Part shown: positions 37,278-45,432 of the stretch, piece by piece
How positions within the stretch are numbered: the first letter of the stretch is position 1
Layout: each line of letters starts with the position of its first letter
From: Microbacterium ureisolvens
GTDB lineage: Bacteria; Actinomycetota; Actinomycetes; Actinomycetales; Microbacteriaceae
NCBI RefSeq assembly: GCF_015278315.1
Contig: NZ_JADIJE010000005.1
Span: 124,001-188,000 of the forward strand
Direction: 5' to 3'
DNA length: 64,000 bases
Position numbers and translations under genes: made by a program
The notes under the pieces: model-generated
Told to the model about the DNA's origin: nothing
Seen by the model: the letters and a program-made list of their open reading frames with translations, nothing else
The model's database searches: none

Positions 37278-37371
37278 TTGTGACGCAGCTCGCTGAGGGG
37301 GACGGATTTCGCTCGGCTCGTCACAACCCGGGGGACCGCGCGGTCCTTCTCTACAACCGCGATTTCGCGGT
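37278..37371. promoter_or_regulatory. Cluster of inverted repeats in divergent promoter region
   Basis: Three inverted repeats lie between the SDR and the first hydrolase: TTGTGACG (37278-37285) with CGTCACAA (37319-37326); the perfect 14-bp palindrome GGACCGCGCGGTCC (37333-37346); and ACCGCGA-TT-TCGCGGT (37356-37371). The last two have related half-sites with centres 24 bp apart, as for an operator pair. No regulator gene lies next to them. Confidence 0.45.
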
Positions 37372-37413
37372 GACACCGGAAGACCAGCACGACAACTCAC
37401 GGAAGGCTGCGAC

Positions 37414-38364
37414 ATGACCGAACACACTCTTCAACCGGAAGCGCGAGCATTCGCTGACGCGGCCGCCGCGCCGCCCACGCTGGTGGAACGCGGGGTCGAC
37501 GGCGCGCGCAAGCTGCTGGACGACGTGCAAGCCGCGCCGATCGATCTGCCCGCCGTCGACGACGAGTGGGTCACCGTTCCCGCCGCCGTCGGTGACGTCC
37601 GCGTCCGCATCGTGAAGCCGGTCGGAGCGACGGCGCCGCTGCCGGTGATCCTCTACGTGCACGGCGGGGGATGGGTGCTGGGCAACGCCGGCACGCACGA
37701 TCGACTCGTGCGCGACCTCGCCACCGGGGCCGACGCCGCGGTCGTCTTCGTCGAGTACACGAGATCGCCCGAGGCGCGGCATCCGGTCGCCATCGAGCAG
37801 GCGTACGCGACCGCCCGCTGGGTCACCGAGAAGGGCGAGGAGAGGGGGCTGGACGCCTCACGGCTGGCCGTGGCGGGCGATTCCGTCGGCGGCAACATGG
37901 CCGCGGTGCTCGCGATCCTCGCGAAGAAGCGCGGTGATGTCTCGTTCATCCATCAGTCGCTCTATTACCCGGTGACGGACGCGCGCATGGACACGCCGAG
38001 CTATCGCGAGTTCGCGGAGGGCTTCCACCTCCGAGCCGACGCGATGGCCTGGTTCTGGGACAACTACGTGCCCGATCTGCACAAGCGGTCGGATGTCACG
38101 GCGTCGCCGCTGCAGGCGCCGGTCGACGAGCTGAAGGGGCTGCCCGAGACCTTCCTCGTCGTCGACGAGAACGACGTGCTGCGCGACGAGGGCGAGGCCT
38201 ACGGTCGCAAGCTCATCGAGGCGGGAGTGCCGACGACGCTCGTGCGCTACGACGCCACCATCCACGACTTCATGATGCTCAACCCGCTCCGCCCGTCGGC
38301 CGCGTCGACTGCCGCGATCGAGCAGGCGATCCACATCCTCCGCAAGGCCCTCCGCAACCGCTGA
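37414..38364 (+). CDS. Alpha/beta hydrolase, HSL-type esterase
   Basis: A 316-residue carboxylesterase of the hormone-sensitive-lipase group. The oxyanion motif YVHGGGWVLG is near residue 77, the nucleophile Ser in GDSVGG (about 156), the Asp in the DENDVLRDEG region (about 252) and the His in ATIHDFMM (about 284). There is no signal peptide, so it is cytoplasmic. It is first of three hydrolase genes in the same direction (25-bp gap to the next). The likely substrates are short acyl esters. Confidence 0.9.
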   Translation: MTEHTLQPEARAFADAAAAPPTLVERGVDGARKLLDDVQAAPIDLPAVDDEWVTVPAAVGDVRVRIVKPVGATAPLPVILYVHGGGWVLGNAGTHDRLVRDLATGADAAVVFVEYTRSPEARHPVAIEQAYATARWVTEKGEERGLDASRLAVAGDSVGGNMAAVLAILAKKRGDVSFIHQSLYYPVTDARMDTPSYREFAEGFHLRADAMAWFWDNYVPDLHKRSDVTASPLQAPVDELKGLPETFLVVDENDVLRDEGEAYGRKLIEAGVPTTLVRYDATIHDFMMLNPLRPSAASTAAIEQAIHILRKALRNR

Positions 38365-38389
38365 CCCCATCCGAGAAAGAGAGAGAACC

Positions 38390-39136
38390 ATGAACACTCA
38401 AAAGCCCACCATCGTCCTGGTCCACGGTGCCTTCGCCGAATCGGCATCCTGGAACGGCGTGATCGCGCTGCTGCAGGCGCGCGGTGTCACCGCCGTCGCG
38501 GCGGCGAATCCGCTGCGCAGCCTCGCCGGCGACGCCGCGTACGTCCGTGACGTCATCGCGTCGATCGACGGTCCGGTCGTGCTCGTCGGCCACTCCTACG
38601 CCGGTCTGGTCATCACCGAGGCCGCCGCGCAGAACGCCGCCGTCGTCGGCCTGGTCTACGTCGCCGCATTCGTTCCGGAAACGGGCGACAGCGCATTCGC
38701 GCTCTCCGCCAGTGAGCCCGGATCGACGCTCGGCGCTGCCCTCAACGCGTATCCGGTCGCCTCCGGCGGCAATGAGTTCGCGATCCGCGCCGAGGCGTTC
38801 CACCAGCAGTTCGCCGCGGACATCCCCGAGGAGACGGCGGCGCTGATGGCGGCGACGCAGCGACCGGCCACCGAGGCCGCGCTGACCGACGGCCTGCCCA
38901 CCACGACGCCCGCCTGGAAGGACATCCCGTCGTGGCACGTGTTCGGTGACCAGGACCGGAACATCCCTGTCGCCGTTCACCGGGCCGGCGCGAAGCGCGC
39001 GGGCTCACGTCAGACCTGGGAGGTCGCCGGCGCCTCGCACGCGGTCGGCGTCTCGCGTCCGGAGATCGTCGTCGAGGCGATCGCCGCCGCCGGCAAGGCG
39101 TACCTCGCGTCCTCACAGGCGGAAGCCGCCGCCTGA
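38390..39136 (+). CDS. Alpha/beta hydrolase, EstC-like
   Basis: A 248-residue hydrolase. VLVHGAFAESASWNGV (about residues 8-23) and GHSYAGLVI with nucleophile Ser (about 67) match EstC-type esterases; the late Asp (HVFGDQDRNIP) and His (GASHAVGVSRP) complete the triad. It starts at ATG 38390 after GAGAAAGAGAGAG. It ends at a strong hairpin that may act as a partial terminator before the third hydrolase. Confidence 0.9.
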   Translation: MNTQKPTIVLVHGAFAESASWNGVIALLQARGVTAVAAANPLRSLAGDAAYVRDVIASIDGPVVLVGHSYAGLVITEAAAQNAAVVGLVYVAAFVPETGDSAFALSASEPGSTLGAALNAYPVASGGNEFAIRAEAFHQQFAADIPEETAALMAATQRPATEAALTDGLPTTTPAWKDIPSWHVFGDQDRNIPVAVHRAGAKRAGSRQTWEVAGASHAVGVSRPEIVVEAIAAAGKAYLASSQAEAAA

Positions 39137-39143
39137 CCCGAAC

Positions 39144-39181
39144 GTGGTGTCCCGGTCGCGGTCCGGCGACCGGGACACCAC
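39144..39181 (+). terminator. 16-bp hairpin between two hydrolase genes
   Basis: GTGGTGTCCCGGTCGC (39144-39159) pairs perfectly with 39166-39181 around a 6-nt loop, within the 63-bp gap between hydrolases two and three. The next ribosome site (GGAGG) starts a few bases later, so it can be a terminator for the first pair or an attenuator for the third gene. Confidence 0.65.
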
Positions 39182-39199
39182 CCGAACCCTGGAGGTTCC

Positions 39200-40129
39200 A
39201 TGCTCGAGCCGAACTGGCCCCTGCGTCGCGTGCGCGCGGGAGTGCTCGATGTCGGTTATCACGACCTCGGCGGGCCGAACGACGAACCGGTGGTGCTGCT
39301 GCACGGGTTCCCCTATGACGTCCGCAGCTTCTCGGAGGTGGCGCCGCTGCTGGTGGAAGCCGGGTTCCGGGTGATCGTGCCTTACCTCCGCGGTCACGGG
39401 CCCACGCGCTTCTCACACGAAGACGCACCTCGAAGCGGGCAGCAGGCGGCGCTCGGTGCCGATCTCATCGCCCTCCTCGACGCCCTGGACCTGCACGAGC
39501 CGATCCTCGCGGGTTACGACTGGGGCGGCCGAGCCGCCTGCGTGGTGGCTGCGCTCCAGCCCGACCGGGTCGGAGGGCTGGTCTCGGTCAACGGCTATCT
39601 GATCCAGGATGTCGCGGCCGCCGGCATGCCCGGCGACGCGGAGCGCGAGGCCGGGTTCTGGTACTTCTGGTACTTCGCGACCGAACGCGGCAGGGCGGGC
39701 CTGACGGCCAACCGCCGAGACATCGCGCGCGTCATCTGGCGCCGCAACTCGCCGGCGTGGCGCTTCGACGAGGACCGGCTGGCCGCGACCGCGGAGTCGT
39801 TCGACAACCCCGACTACGTCGACGTCGTCATCCACTCCTATCGGCACCGGCTCGGCCTCGCGCCCGGATTCGACGAGTACGCCGACATCGAGGAACGACT
39901 GGCTGCGCTGCCTGCGATCTCGGTGCCGACCGTCACCCTCGACGGCGCAGCCGACGGCAACTTCCCAGCCACGGACGGCCGGCTGGAAGCGCGTCACTTC
40001 ATCGGCTGGCGAGAGCATCGCATCGTGCCGGATGCCGGACACCACCTTCCGGCGGAAGCGCCGAGGGCGTTCGCCGATGCCATCCTCGCCGTCGCCGAGA
40101 CGCCGGGCGACGGTGCCGGCACGCCGTGA
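39200..40129 (+). CDS. Alpha/beta hydrolase, epoxide-hydrolase-like
   Basis: A 309-residue hydrolase. LLHGFPYDVRSF holds the oxyanion motif (HGFP, typical of epoxide hydrolases and haloalkane dehalogenases). The nucleophile is an Asp in AGYDWGGRAAC (about residue 107), and the His lies in PDAGHHLPAEAP (about 280). An Asp nucleophile supports ether/epoxide or halide chemistry rather than esterase. A cap domain with two Trp-rich helices (FWYFWYFA) follows. It starts at ATG 39200 with GGAGG. Confidence 0.88.
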   Translation: MLEPNWPLRRVRAGVLDVGYHDLGGPNDEPVVLLHGFPYDVRSFSEVAPLLVEAGFRVIVPYLRGHGPTRFSHEDAPRSGQQAALGADLIALLDALDLHEPILAGYDWGGRAACVVAALQPDRVGGLVSVNGYLIQDVAAAGMPGDAEREAGFWYFWYFATERGRAGLTANRRDIARVIWRRNSPAWRFDEDRLAATAESFDNPDYVDVVIHSYRHRLGLAPGFDEYADIEERLAALPAISVPTVTLDGAADGNFPATDGRLEARHFIGWREHRIVPDAGHHLPAEAPRAFADAILAVAETPGDGAGTP

Positions 40130-40204
40130 TCACTCGACGCCTGATTCATGAAGGGCATCCTCGCGTTCGAGTCGACTTCGCACCCGCAGCCGGGCGGCGT
40201 GGGC

Positions 40205-40999
40205 TCAGGATGCGAGCGAAAGGACCGCTGACGCGACCGCTCTGGGCGCTGAGTGCTGTGCCACGTGGTGATGCTCCGGGATCTGCACCAGCTCGGCGCG
40301 CGGAGCGTCATCGCGAAGGCGCCGGCACCACTCCAGCCCCGCGATCGGGTCGGCGCCGCCCCGGATGATGAGGAGCGGCACCGTGAGCTGCGGCACGCGT
40401 TCCTCCAGCCGGTAGGCGAGCATGTGCCGTAGCTGAGTGAGGTACCAGGGGATGCCGCAGCGAAGGTAGTCGGTGAGGACGATCGTGTTCACCGTCGGTG
40501 GCTCGAGGAGCGTGTCGATCGAAAGCGCCCGGGTCTGCCGGAGGATCGTCCGGTGGCGATCGTCTGCCACGGGGCCCATCACGACGACCGACGTCAGCAG
40601 CTCCGGTCGCTGCAGCGCCGTCTCGACGACCCACTGCGAACCCATCGAATGGCCGAACAGCACGACCGGGCCGAGTGACAGCTGCTCGAGAACGCGTCCG
40701 ATCGCCTCGCCCATGGTCGGCACGTCGACGTCGGTGCCGGGTTTGGGGAGCCCGCCGAAGCCGGGGAGGTCGACCGAGATCACGGTGCGGTGGGCGGCGG
40801 CGAGTTCGTCGTGCAGTCGTGAGAGGTAGCGGTGCGACACTCCGATACCGTGCACCAGCACGATCGCGGGCTCCGCCGTGGTGGGGGAGACCGACGAGAG
40901 CACCCGGAAGGCGAGACCGCCGATGTCGACGCGCTGGGTCGTGATCTTCGCCGCGCCCCTTCGCCTTGTCGCGGGCAGGTCGTCCTCCGTGAGCACCAT
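40205..40999 (-). CDS. Alpha/beta hydrolase
   Basis: A 264-residue hydrolase, convergent with the previous one. VLVHGIGVSHRYLSRLHDEL carries the HG oxyanion motif, GHSMGSQWVVE the nucleophile Ser (about residue 117), and the His is in PEHHHVAQHSAP near the C-terminus. It starts at ATG 40999. It is not part of the tandem cluster but of the same superfamily, making four within 3.6 kb. Confidence 0.88.
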   Translation of the reverse strand: MVLTEDDLPATRRRGAAKITTQRVDIGGLAFRVLSSVSPTTAEPAIVLVHGIGVSHRYLSRLHDELAAAHRTVISVDLPGFGGLPKPGTDVDVPTMGEAIGRVLEQLSLGPVVLFGHSMGSQWVVETALQRPELLTSVVVMGPVADDRHRTILRQTRALSIDTLLEPPTVNTIVLTDYLRCGIPWYLTQLRHMLAYRLEERVPQLTVPLLIIRGGADPIAGLEWCRRLRDDAPRAELVQIPEHHHVAQHSAPRAVASAVLSLAS

Positions 41000-41175
41000 G
41001 TGGTCATGCTACGAAGCGGCGGGTGGGGGCGGGCGCATGTTGACAAGGCGGGCGGCGTCGTGTGATTCCTCCGTCAGGAGGGGAGAGCGGATGCCGTAGC
41101 CGCCGTCGATCGCGAGGTCGTTCTGGTTGTTCCGACCGGTGGGGCCGAGTTTGTTATGCCTAGCTGTGGTCGGCC

Positions 41176-41985
41176 TCAGTTGAGGAGGCGGCGGGTGATC
41201 GCTCCGCTGTTCGCTTGGAGCCACGCGAACTTGCGCTCGAATCGTGCGCGGGCGGGTGCATCCCACATGGCAACGAATGCGGGCGACCCGCTTGCGGCCT
41301 GATCCGCGACGAAGCGCCGCGACGCCTCCTCCGCCTCCAGCAGCACGCCGGCCAGGATGCGGCGATCGGCACGTCCCAGTCCGTACGCGTCGACGAACGT
41401 CCGCAGCCTCTCGATGGGATCCTCGACGCCGCGCTCTACCGCCGCGGGGAGCGTCGGGTCCGTCATCGGCACCCAGTACCGCGCGGTCATGGCGACATCC
41501 CACACGCGTCGCCCCGGTGCCGCGAAGTCGAAGTCGATCAGCGCGGCTGCCGCTCCGTCACGGAAGACGACGTTCTCGATGCAGACGTCGTTGTGGCAGA
41601 TCACTGAGCCGCCGGCGGGATCAGCGAATGCGGTCGACCAGGCGGCGTCGGATGGCGGCTGCCACCCGACAGTCGCGTCGTGGAACCTGCGCAGCAGGGT
41701 CGCGACGGTGACGAGTGAATCGCGCGTGCTGACCCACGGCGCATAGGGGGAGAGGCCGACCTCGCCCTCCACGTAAGTCAGGATTTCGGTCTGATCCTCG
41801 ACGCGGAGTGGGTGGGGAACCTCGACATCAGAACGCGACCGGACATGCTTCAGAAGCGCGTGCAGCGTCGCCGCGTTCGCAGGGAGGGGACGGCGAACCG
41901 TCTGCCCCTCCCGCAGCACGCGGCCGTCATTCACGGCGCCTCCGCCGAGGGGTTCAGTGTCCTGCGACATCGCCCGATCGCGCAT
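41176..41985 (-). CDS. Aminoglycoside phosphotransferase-like kinase
   Basis: A protein kinase-fold phosphotransferase (APH family) of 269 residues when started at ATG 41985; ATG 41970 is equally plausible. The catalytic loop is VICHNDVCIENVVF (Brenner motif with HND, about residue 150) and the metal-binding LIDFDFAAPGRRVWD follows. Such enzymes phosphorylate aminoglycosides, macrolides or small metabolites; nothing here shows which. The N-terminal lobe is short, so nucleotide-binding Lys placement is uncertain. It is the last apparently chromosomal gene before the tRNA remnant. Confidence 0.82.
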   Translation of the reverse strand: MRDRAMSQDTEPLGGGAVNDGRVLREGQTVRRPLPANAATLHALLKHVRSRSDVEVPHPLRVEDQTEILTYVEGEVGLSPYAPWVSTRDSLVTVATLLRRFHDATVGWQPPSDAAWSTAFADPAGGSVICHNDVCIENVVFRDGAAAALIDFDFAAPGRRVWDVAMTARYWVPMTDPTLPAAVERGVEDPIERLRTFVDAYGLGRADRRILAGVLLEAEEASRRFVADQAASGSPAFVAMWDAPARARFERKFAWLQANSGAITRRLLN

Positions 41986-42183
41986 CGTCCCATTCTTGAC
42001 GACATCTGCCGCCGGTTCGGGTCTGTCGTCGCCGTCCTGGGCCGAGGGGACGTTGTGATCCGTCGACCGGATCACCACGCGGCTCCCGTCACACGGCGAA
42101 TGTCGACCGGCGATGACGTCTTGTCAATGAGCATTCGGCCGGGGTCCTCGGTGGTGCGCTGATTCTGGATGAAGAAGGCATGA

Positions 42184-42204
42184 TGCCCCTGGAGGGACTC
42201 GAAC
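42184..42204 (-). other. tRNA 3'-end fragment, probable attachment site
   Basis: On the minus strand the 20-mer GTTCGAGTCCCTCCAGGGGC, followed by A, reads as the T-loop (TTCGAGT), the 3' half of the T-stem, the 3' strand of the acceptor stem (CAGGGGC) and the discriminator A of a tRNA. The matching 5' half (GCCCCTG, D and anticodon arms) is absent to the right, and the T-stem partner is broken exactly at this point. This is the usual direct repeat left by tRNA-directed integrases. The inverted repeat TGAGCAT-A-ATGCTCA (42210-42224) next to it may bind the recombinase. Confidence 0.7.
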
Positions 42205-42568
42205 ACGACTGAGCATAATGCTCAATCCGGCCCAAACCGGCAAGAACAGCGGAATTACGCGAATGTTGAGGAGGCTGGGCGGCGTCGCGCAACCCTGCGA
42301 AACGTGCTGCGGCAAATGGTTTGCGGGCAAAACGAGGGCAAGAATCGTTGAAAAATCAGCGTTCTGGAGCGGTCCGAGACGCGGGCTGTTCAGCGCCCAG
42401 ATTCGCTCTTGCGGCAACGAGAAGCAAATGAGCACATTGCTAAGCAAGGAGCGACTTCGCGAGCTTGCGCTGTGCAATGTGCTCAAGTGAGGCATTGCTG
42501 GCCTCGCCCCGGAATGGACCCACGACGGCTCGCGTCCTGCCCGGGCGACCCTGCGCCTGAGTTGCTGG
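42205..42568. other. Gene-poor segment next to the attachment site
   Basis: No convincing gene. A + strand frame at 42218-42490 (90 codons) lacks a ribosome site and recognisable sequence; it holds CETCCGKWF, which is suggestive but too short to call. The base composition is more AT-rich than the chromosome to the left. It is probably the end of the integrated element. Confidence 0.5.
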
Positions 42569-42765
42569 TCAGCCCAAGGGAAAGGTGTGCTTGTCGAGCC
42601 ACAGTTCGACGTCGTGTAGAGGTGGCGGATTCGCGCCGGCGATGAGCCGGATATAGCGGTCGGCGTCCTCGGCGCCGGCGCGCAGGTCGTAGCCGTTGAT
42701 GTCATAGAAGGCCACCGTGACGAACCAGCTCAACCGCTTGTTTCCGGTTCGATGTACTCCGTCAC
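42569..42765 (-). pseudogene. Doc (death-on-curing) toxin with internal deletion
   Basis: A toxin start overlaps the antitoxin stop (GTG 42765, reading MTEYIEPE), as expected for a Doc gene. A few codons later the frame is lost. In another frame the C-terminal half is clear: HRTGNKRLSW, the Fic-fold core with its GNKR, then FVTVAFYDINGYDL and a helical end closing HTFPL. About 60 central codons (the DNA before HxxxGNKR) are gone. No single frame makes the full protein, so it is inactive; the break cannot be explained by one base error. Confidence 0.8.
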
Positions 42766-42965
42766 TGGGACAGCCGGTCGAGCAGCTCAGCGTCTCGGTC
42801 GCGGACCCGATCGAACGCACGGCGCACCCGCTCGCGTCGGATCGTGCGAGCGTCCAACTCGAGCACGGCCATCTCAATCACGCTGCTCTTGCTCTGTCCC
42901 AACAGAGTGGCGAGCTCGGTGAGCTTCGATTCCGCCTCTGGCGAGAGGCGCACAGTCCGGGCCAT
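42762..42965 (-). CDS. Ribbon-helix-helix antitoxin
   Basis: A 67-residue RHH/CopG-type DNA-binding protein: strand MARTVRLSPE, helix AESKLTELATLLGQSKSSVIEMAVLEL, then an acidic and basic tail (RRAFDRVRDRDAELLDRL) that would wrap the toxin. ATG 42965 has AAGGAA upstream; ATG 42980 is an alternative that adds five residues. Its stop overlaps the toxin start. It probably still autoregulates, although its toxin partner is broken. Confidence 0.85.
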   Translation of the reverse strand: MARTVRLSPEAESKLTELATLLGQSKSSVIEMAVLELDARTIRRERVRRAFDRVRDRDAELLDRLSQ

Positions 42966-43052
42966 GGCGGTTCCTTCCATTGTGGTGTCACGAAGATACC
43001 GCCGTCGGACGGCAGTCGGCAGGCGAAGGAAGGGCTTGGTTCGTAGCAGGCG

Positions 43053-44456
43053 CTACTTGAGCGCGAGACGCGCGATCAGGCGAACGGCGTCCGTCGGTGG
43101 GACGTCTCGCCGACGGCGGCCCGAGCGCCAGAGACCGAGCACCTCGAGTACGTCGAGTACCGGCTCGGTCAGCGCGGAGAACCAGCGATGGTCGAGTTCT
43201 TGACCCTGTGCGTCGACATATCCGAGTTCGTTGACGAGTTCGAGTACCTGGTCTTCCGCATCACGTCGTGTCGTGATGCTCTCGTCGGCGAGACCGATGA
43301 CGAATGCCGTGCTGGCAACGCGCTGACCTTCCGTCATCCGCTGACGCAGGAGCATCCGCGCAATCTGTCCGGCCAGCGTCGCGGGCCGCCCGATCGTCGG
43401 GCACGCCCGACCCACCACTTCGAGACGACCTTTGAGCTTGCGGACCAGACGCAGTCGTTCGGCCGACGCGCGCAGATCGCGCATGGGGTAGGTGAGGTCT
43501 TCGCGGTTCCCTTCGCCGATCCAATCGTCGCGCCAGCCGAGCGCCGTCATCCCTTCCAGCACAACGGCGGGCGGCATCCACCCTGCCTTGGTCAACGTCA
43601 GCCCGTCGACGCCGATGCGGTCGATCAGCCAGGCGTACGGCTTTACGGCCTCGGCGACATCCTCGTCGCGCAGTGGCTCGGGGGTAAGCGCTCCTCCCCG
43701 CCGAAGGTGCCGGCGCAGGTTCGACCGTAGCGGCACGGACAGACCCGACGCGAACTGCGCGATAGGCGAGTCGTGCGTCACACCTGTGGCGGCATCCACC
43801 AGTCCTGAGAGGTCGGATGCCGCCGGGCCGAAGAGTGCGGCAAGCTCACCGCGCGCGCCAACCAAATCGGCATCCTCGAGGTCGTCTGTGGCCCACGGTC
43901 CGACTGCCGTAGCGACCCATGCCTTCGTCGATCCATACTCGGGATGCGAGTCGTCGGCGAGGATTATGGCAATCTCCTCGTAGCCGGTTCGGCCGCCGGA
44001 GTCCTCGAACGGCGCACGCCGTTCGCCCGAGATCAGTTGCGCAAGCGGCTCGTGAGGTCTCGCGACATCGCGATCGATCAGATCGATGCGGTGCAACCAG
44101 TTGTCGCCTTGGTCGTAGATGTACCACAGCGGCCCGTCGTGCTGCATTGCCTCACCGATGGTCGTTTCGGCCTCATCCTCTTCGCCCTCGAGTTCGACCT
44201 CTGTCAGCGACCAGGCATCAACCCACGCCCGAGGCTGCCGCCCGATGCGCGGGATCCCGTTGGTCCGGACCCACGGATCTTCCTCGGAGAAGCGGTGCAG
44301 GTGCGAGTCGAACCAGTTGAACGCCACTTGCAACACCACGTGCAGCTGGGCGAGCGACAAGCTGTCATCGACGTCGATCGTGCGCCAGATCTCCGGTTCC
44401 AAGCCCACGATCGAGACGCGTAGGCGAAGAATGCGGCGGGTGGGGTGGGTGGACAC
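43053..44456 (-). CDS. pRiA4b ORF-3-like protein
   Basis: A 467-residue protein whose N-terminal 190 residues form the plasmid pRiA4b ORF-3 domain: LRVSIVGLEPEIWRTIDV, LSLAQLHVVLQVAFNWFDSHLH and a WYIYDQGDNWLH block. The C-terminal 270 residues are helical and unassigned. Such proteins occur on plasmids and genomic islands, with no agreed function. The 32-bp gap to the upstream gene (stop at 44489) suggests cotranscription. It starts at ATG 44456 with MSTHPTRRILRLRV. Confidence 0.8.
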   Translation of the reverse strand: MSTHPTRRILRLRVSIVGLEPEIWRTIDVDDSLSLAQLHVVLQVAFNWFDSHLHRFSEEDPWVRTNGIPRIGRQPRAWVDAWSLTEVELEGEEDEAETTIGEAMQHDGPLWYIYDQGDNWLHRIDLIDRDVARPHEPLAQLISGERRAPFEDSGGRTGYEEIAIILADDSHPEYGSTKAWVATAVGPWATDDLEDADLVGARGELAALFGPAASDLSGLVDAATGVTHDSPIAQFASGLSVPLRSNLRRHLRRGGALTPEPLRDEDVAEAVKPYAWLIDRIGVDGLTLTKAGWMPPAVVLEGMTALGWRDDWIGEGNREDLTYPMRDLRASAERLRLVRKLKGRLEVVGRACPTIGRPATLAGQIARMLLRQRMTEGQRVASTAFVIGLADESITTRRDAEDQVLELVNELGYVDAQGQELDHRWFSALTEPVLDVLEVLGLWRSGRRRRDVPPTDAVRLIARLALK

Positions 44457-44488
44457 CCAACAACGCTACTGGGGGCGCCGCTTTGGAG

Positions 44489-45133
44489 TCATCGGCCGAT
44501 CGATGGGCCTCCGGGCTGAGATGGCCCAGAGTGGGGTGCCGCAGGGTCGTATGGCTGGCCCGGGTTGTATGGGTCGACCGCCGGTGCCCGCCGCGGCTCC
44601 TGGATCCGGACCTCGGGAGCCAGACCCGAGTCGCGCGCGCGACTCATGAGACGCGTCGCGGTGCTCTGGCTGATCTGCAAGGTGTCGGCGACGAGCTTGA
44701 GCGGCGGATAGCTGATTGCTGTCGCGACGCGATAGACGGAGATCGCGGCGTGGAGGGTCTCCAAGGGCTCGCGCTCGTCACGCGCCCGCACGCGACTAAG
44801 AAACTCGCGCACTGGAATGCGATCGCGTTCGCCGCCGTCCTCTGCGCCGACGTCAACTGTGACGACGTCAAGAGCTGACCTCGTCATGATCCAGTGGGTC
44901 CGCACCTCGCGAAGTACCTGACTCGTGATGTCGACGCCTTCCGCTTCGCGCTCGAGCGCAGCGAAGACGACGGCGGTGCGTCCGAGCGTGCTATCCCACT
45001 CCACGCGGACGGTGATCGTGCCGGGTACGTCCTGCTCACCCGACACGCGCGCGCGCCAGGACTTCGGAAGTGTCACGCCACTCCCGAGATCAATGCGTTC
45101 GTCGCTGAACTCATACGCCTCGACGTCTGCCAT
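44489..45133 (-). CDS. Hypothetical protein with helix-turn-helix-like segment
   Basis: A 214-residue protein starting at ATG 45133 (MADVEAYEFSDERI). The N-terminal half is strand-rich (PKSWRARVSGEQDVPGTITVRVEW). A segment near residues 135-165 (LKLVADTLQISQSTATRLMSRARDSG) reads like a helix-turn-helix. The last 35 residues are Pro/Gly-rich (PYNPGQPYDPAAP). It heads the operon with the pRiA4b ORF-3-like gene and is divergent from the excisionase-like gene. No function is recognised. Confidence 0.72.
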   Translation of the reverse strand: MADVEAYEFSDERIDLGSGVTLPKSWRARVSGEQDVPGTITVRVEWDSTLGRTAVVFAALEREAEGVDITSQVLREVRTHWIMTRSALDVVTVDVGAEDGGERDRIPVREFLSRVRARDEREPLETLHAAISVYRVATAISYPPLKLVADTLQISQSTATRLMSRARDSGLAPEVRIQEPRRAPAVDPYNPGQPYDPAAPHSGPSQPGGPSIGR

Positions 45134-45252
45134 GAGGCCCACTATTCCACGTCGCCGAAGATTCGCGAAGAAGACTGTCGATCTTGGCTCATGCGTGTGG
45201 TACCTTGCGACGAAGGGAGAGTGACACTGCTGGCTCACTGGAAGGCAGGACC

Positions 45253-45432
45253 ATGAATCGTTCACAAGATTGCCTGGCACTGACAATGAAGGATGCCGCG
45301 AAGCTCGTCGGCGTCGACTACCGCACGATCAAGCTCGGCATCGAAAGCGGGACTATCCCCACGGTCCAGCTCGGCCCGCGCCGGATGATCCCGCGAGTCC
45401 CGCTGCTGCGTGCCTTCGGCGTCGACGCCTGA
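45253..45432 (+). CDS. Excisionase-like helix-turn-helix protein
   Basis: A 59-residue DNA-binding protein starting at ATG 45253 after AAGGCAGGA. The sequence MKDAAKLVGVDYRTIKLGIESGTIPTVQLG has the winged-helix excisionase/MerR-like (HTH_17) pattern: recognition helix, then a hairpin with PRRMIPRVPLL. In mobile elements such proteins act as recombination directionality factors or transcription regulators. The integrase is not seen inside the window, so a direct role in excision is inference. Confidence 0.8.
   Translation: MNRSQDCLALTMKDAAKLVGVDYRTIKLGIESGTIPTVQLGPRRMIPRVPLLRAFGVDA

Noticed and set aside
42184..42260. Complete tRNA gene
   Set aside because: The sequence to the right lacks the acceptor partner GCCCCTG, D-arm and anticodon arm, so only the 3' end is present.
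42218..42490. 90-codon frame with CETCCGKWF
   Set aside because: No ribosome site or recognisable domain; it lies at an element edge with mixed composition, so I left it as unassigned.
42124..42705. 193-codon minus-strand frame over the attachment site
   Set aside because: Ser/Arg/Pro-rich shadow crossing the tRNA fragment; no start signal.
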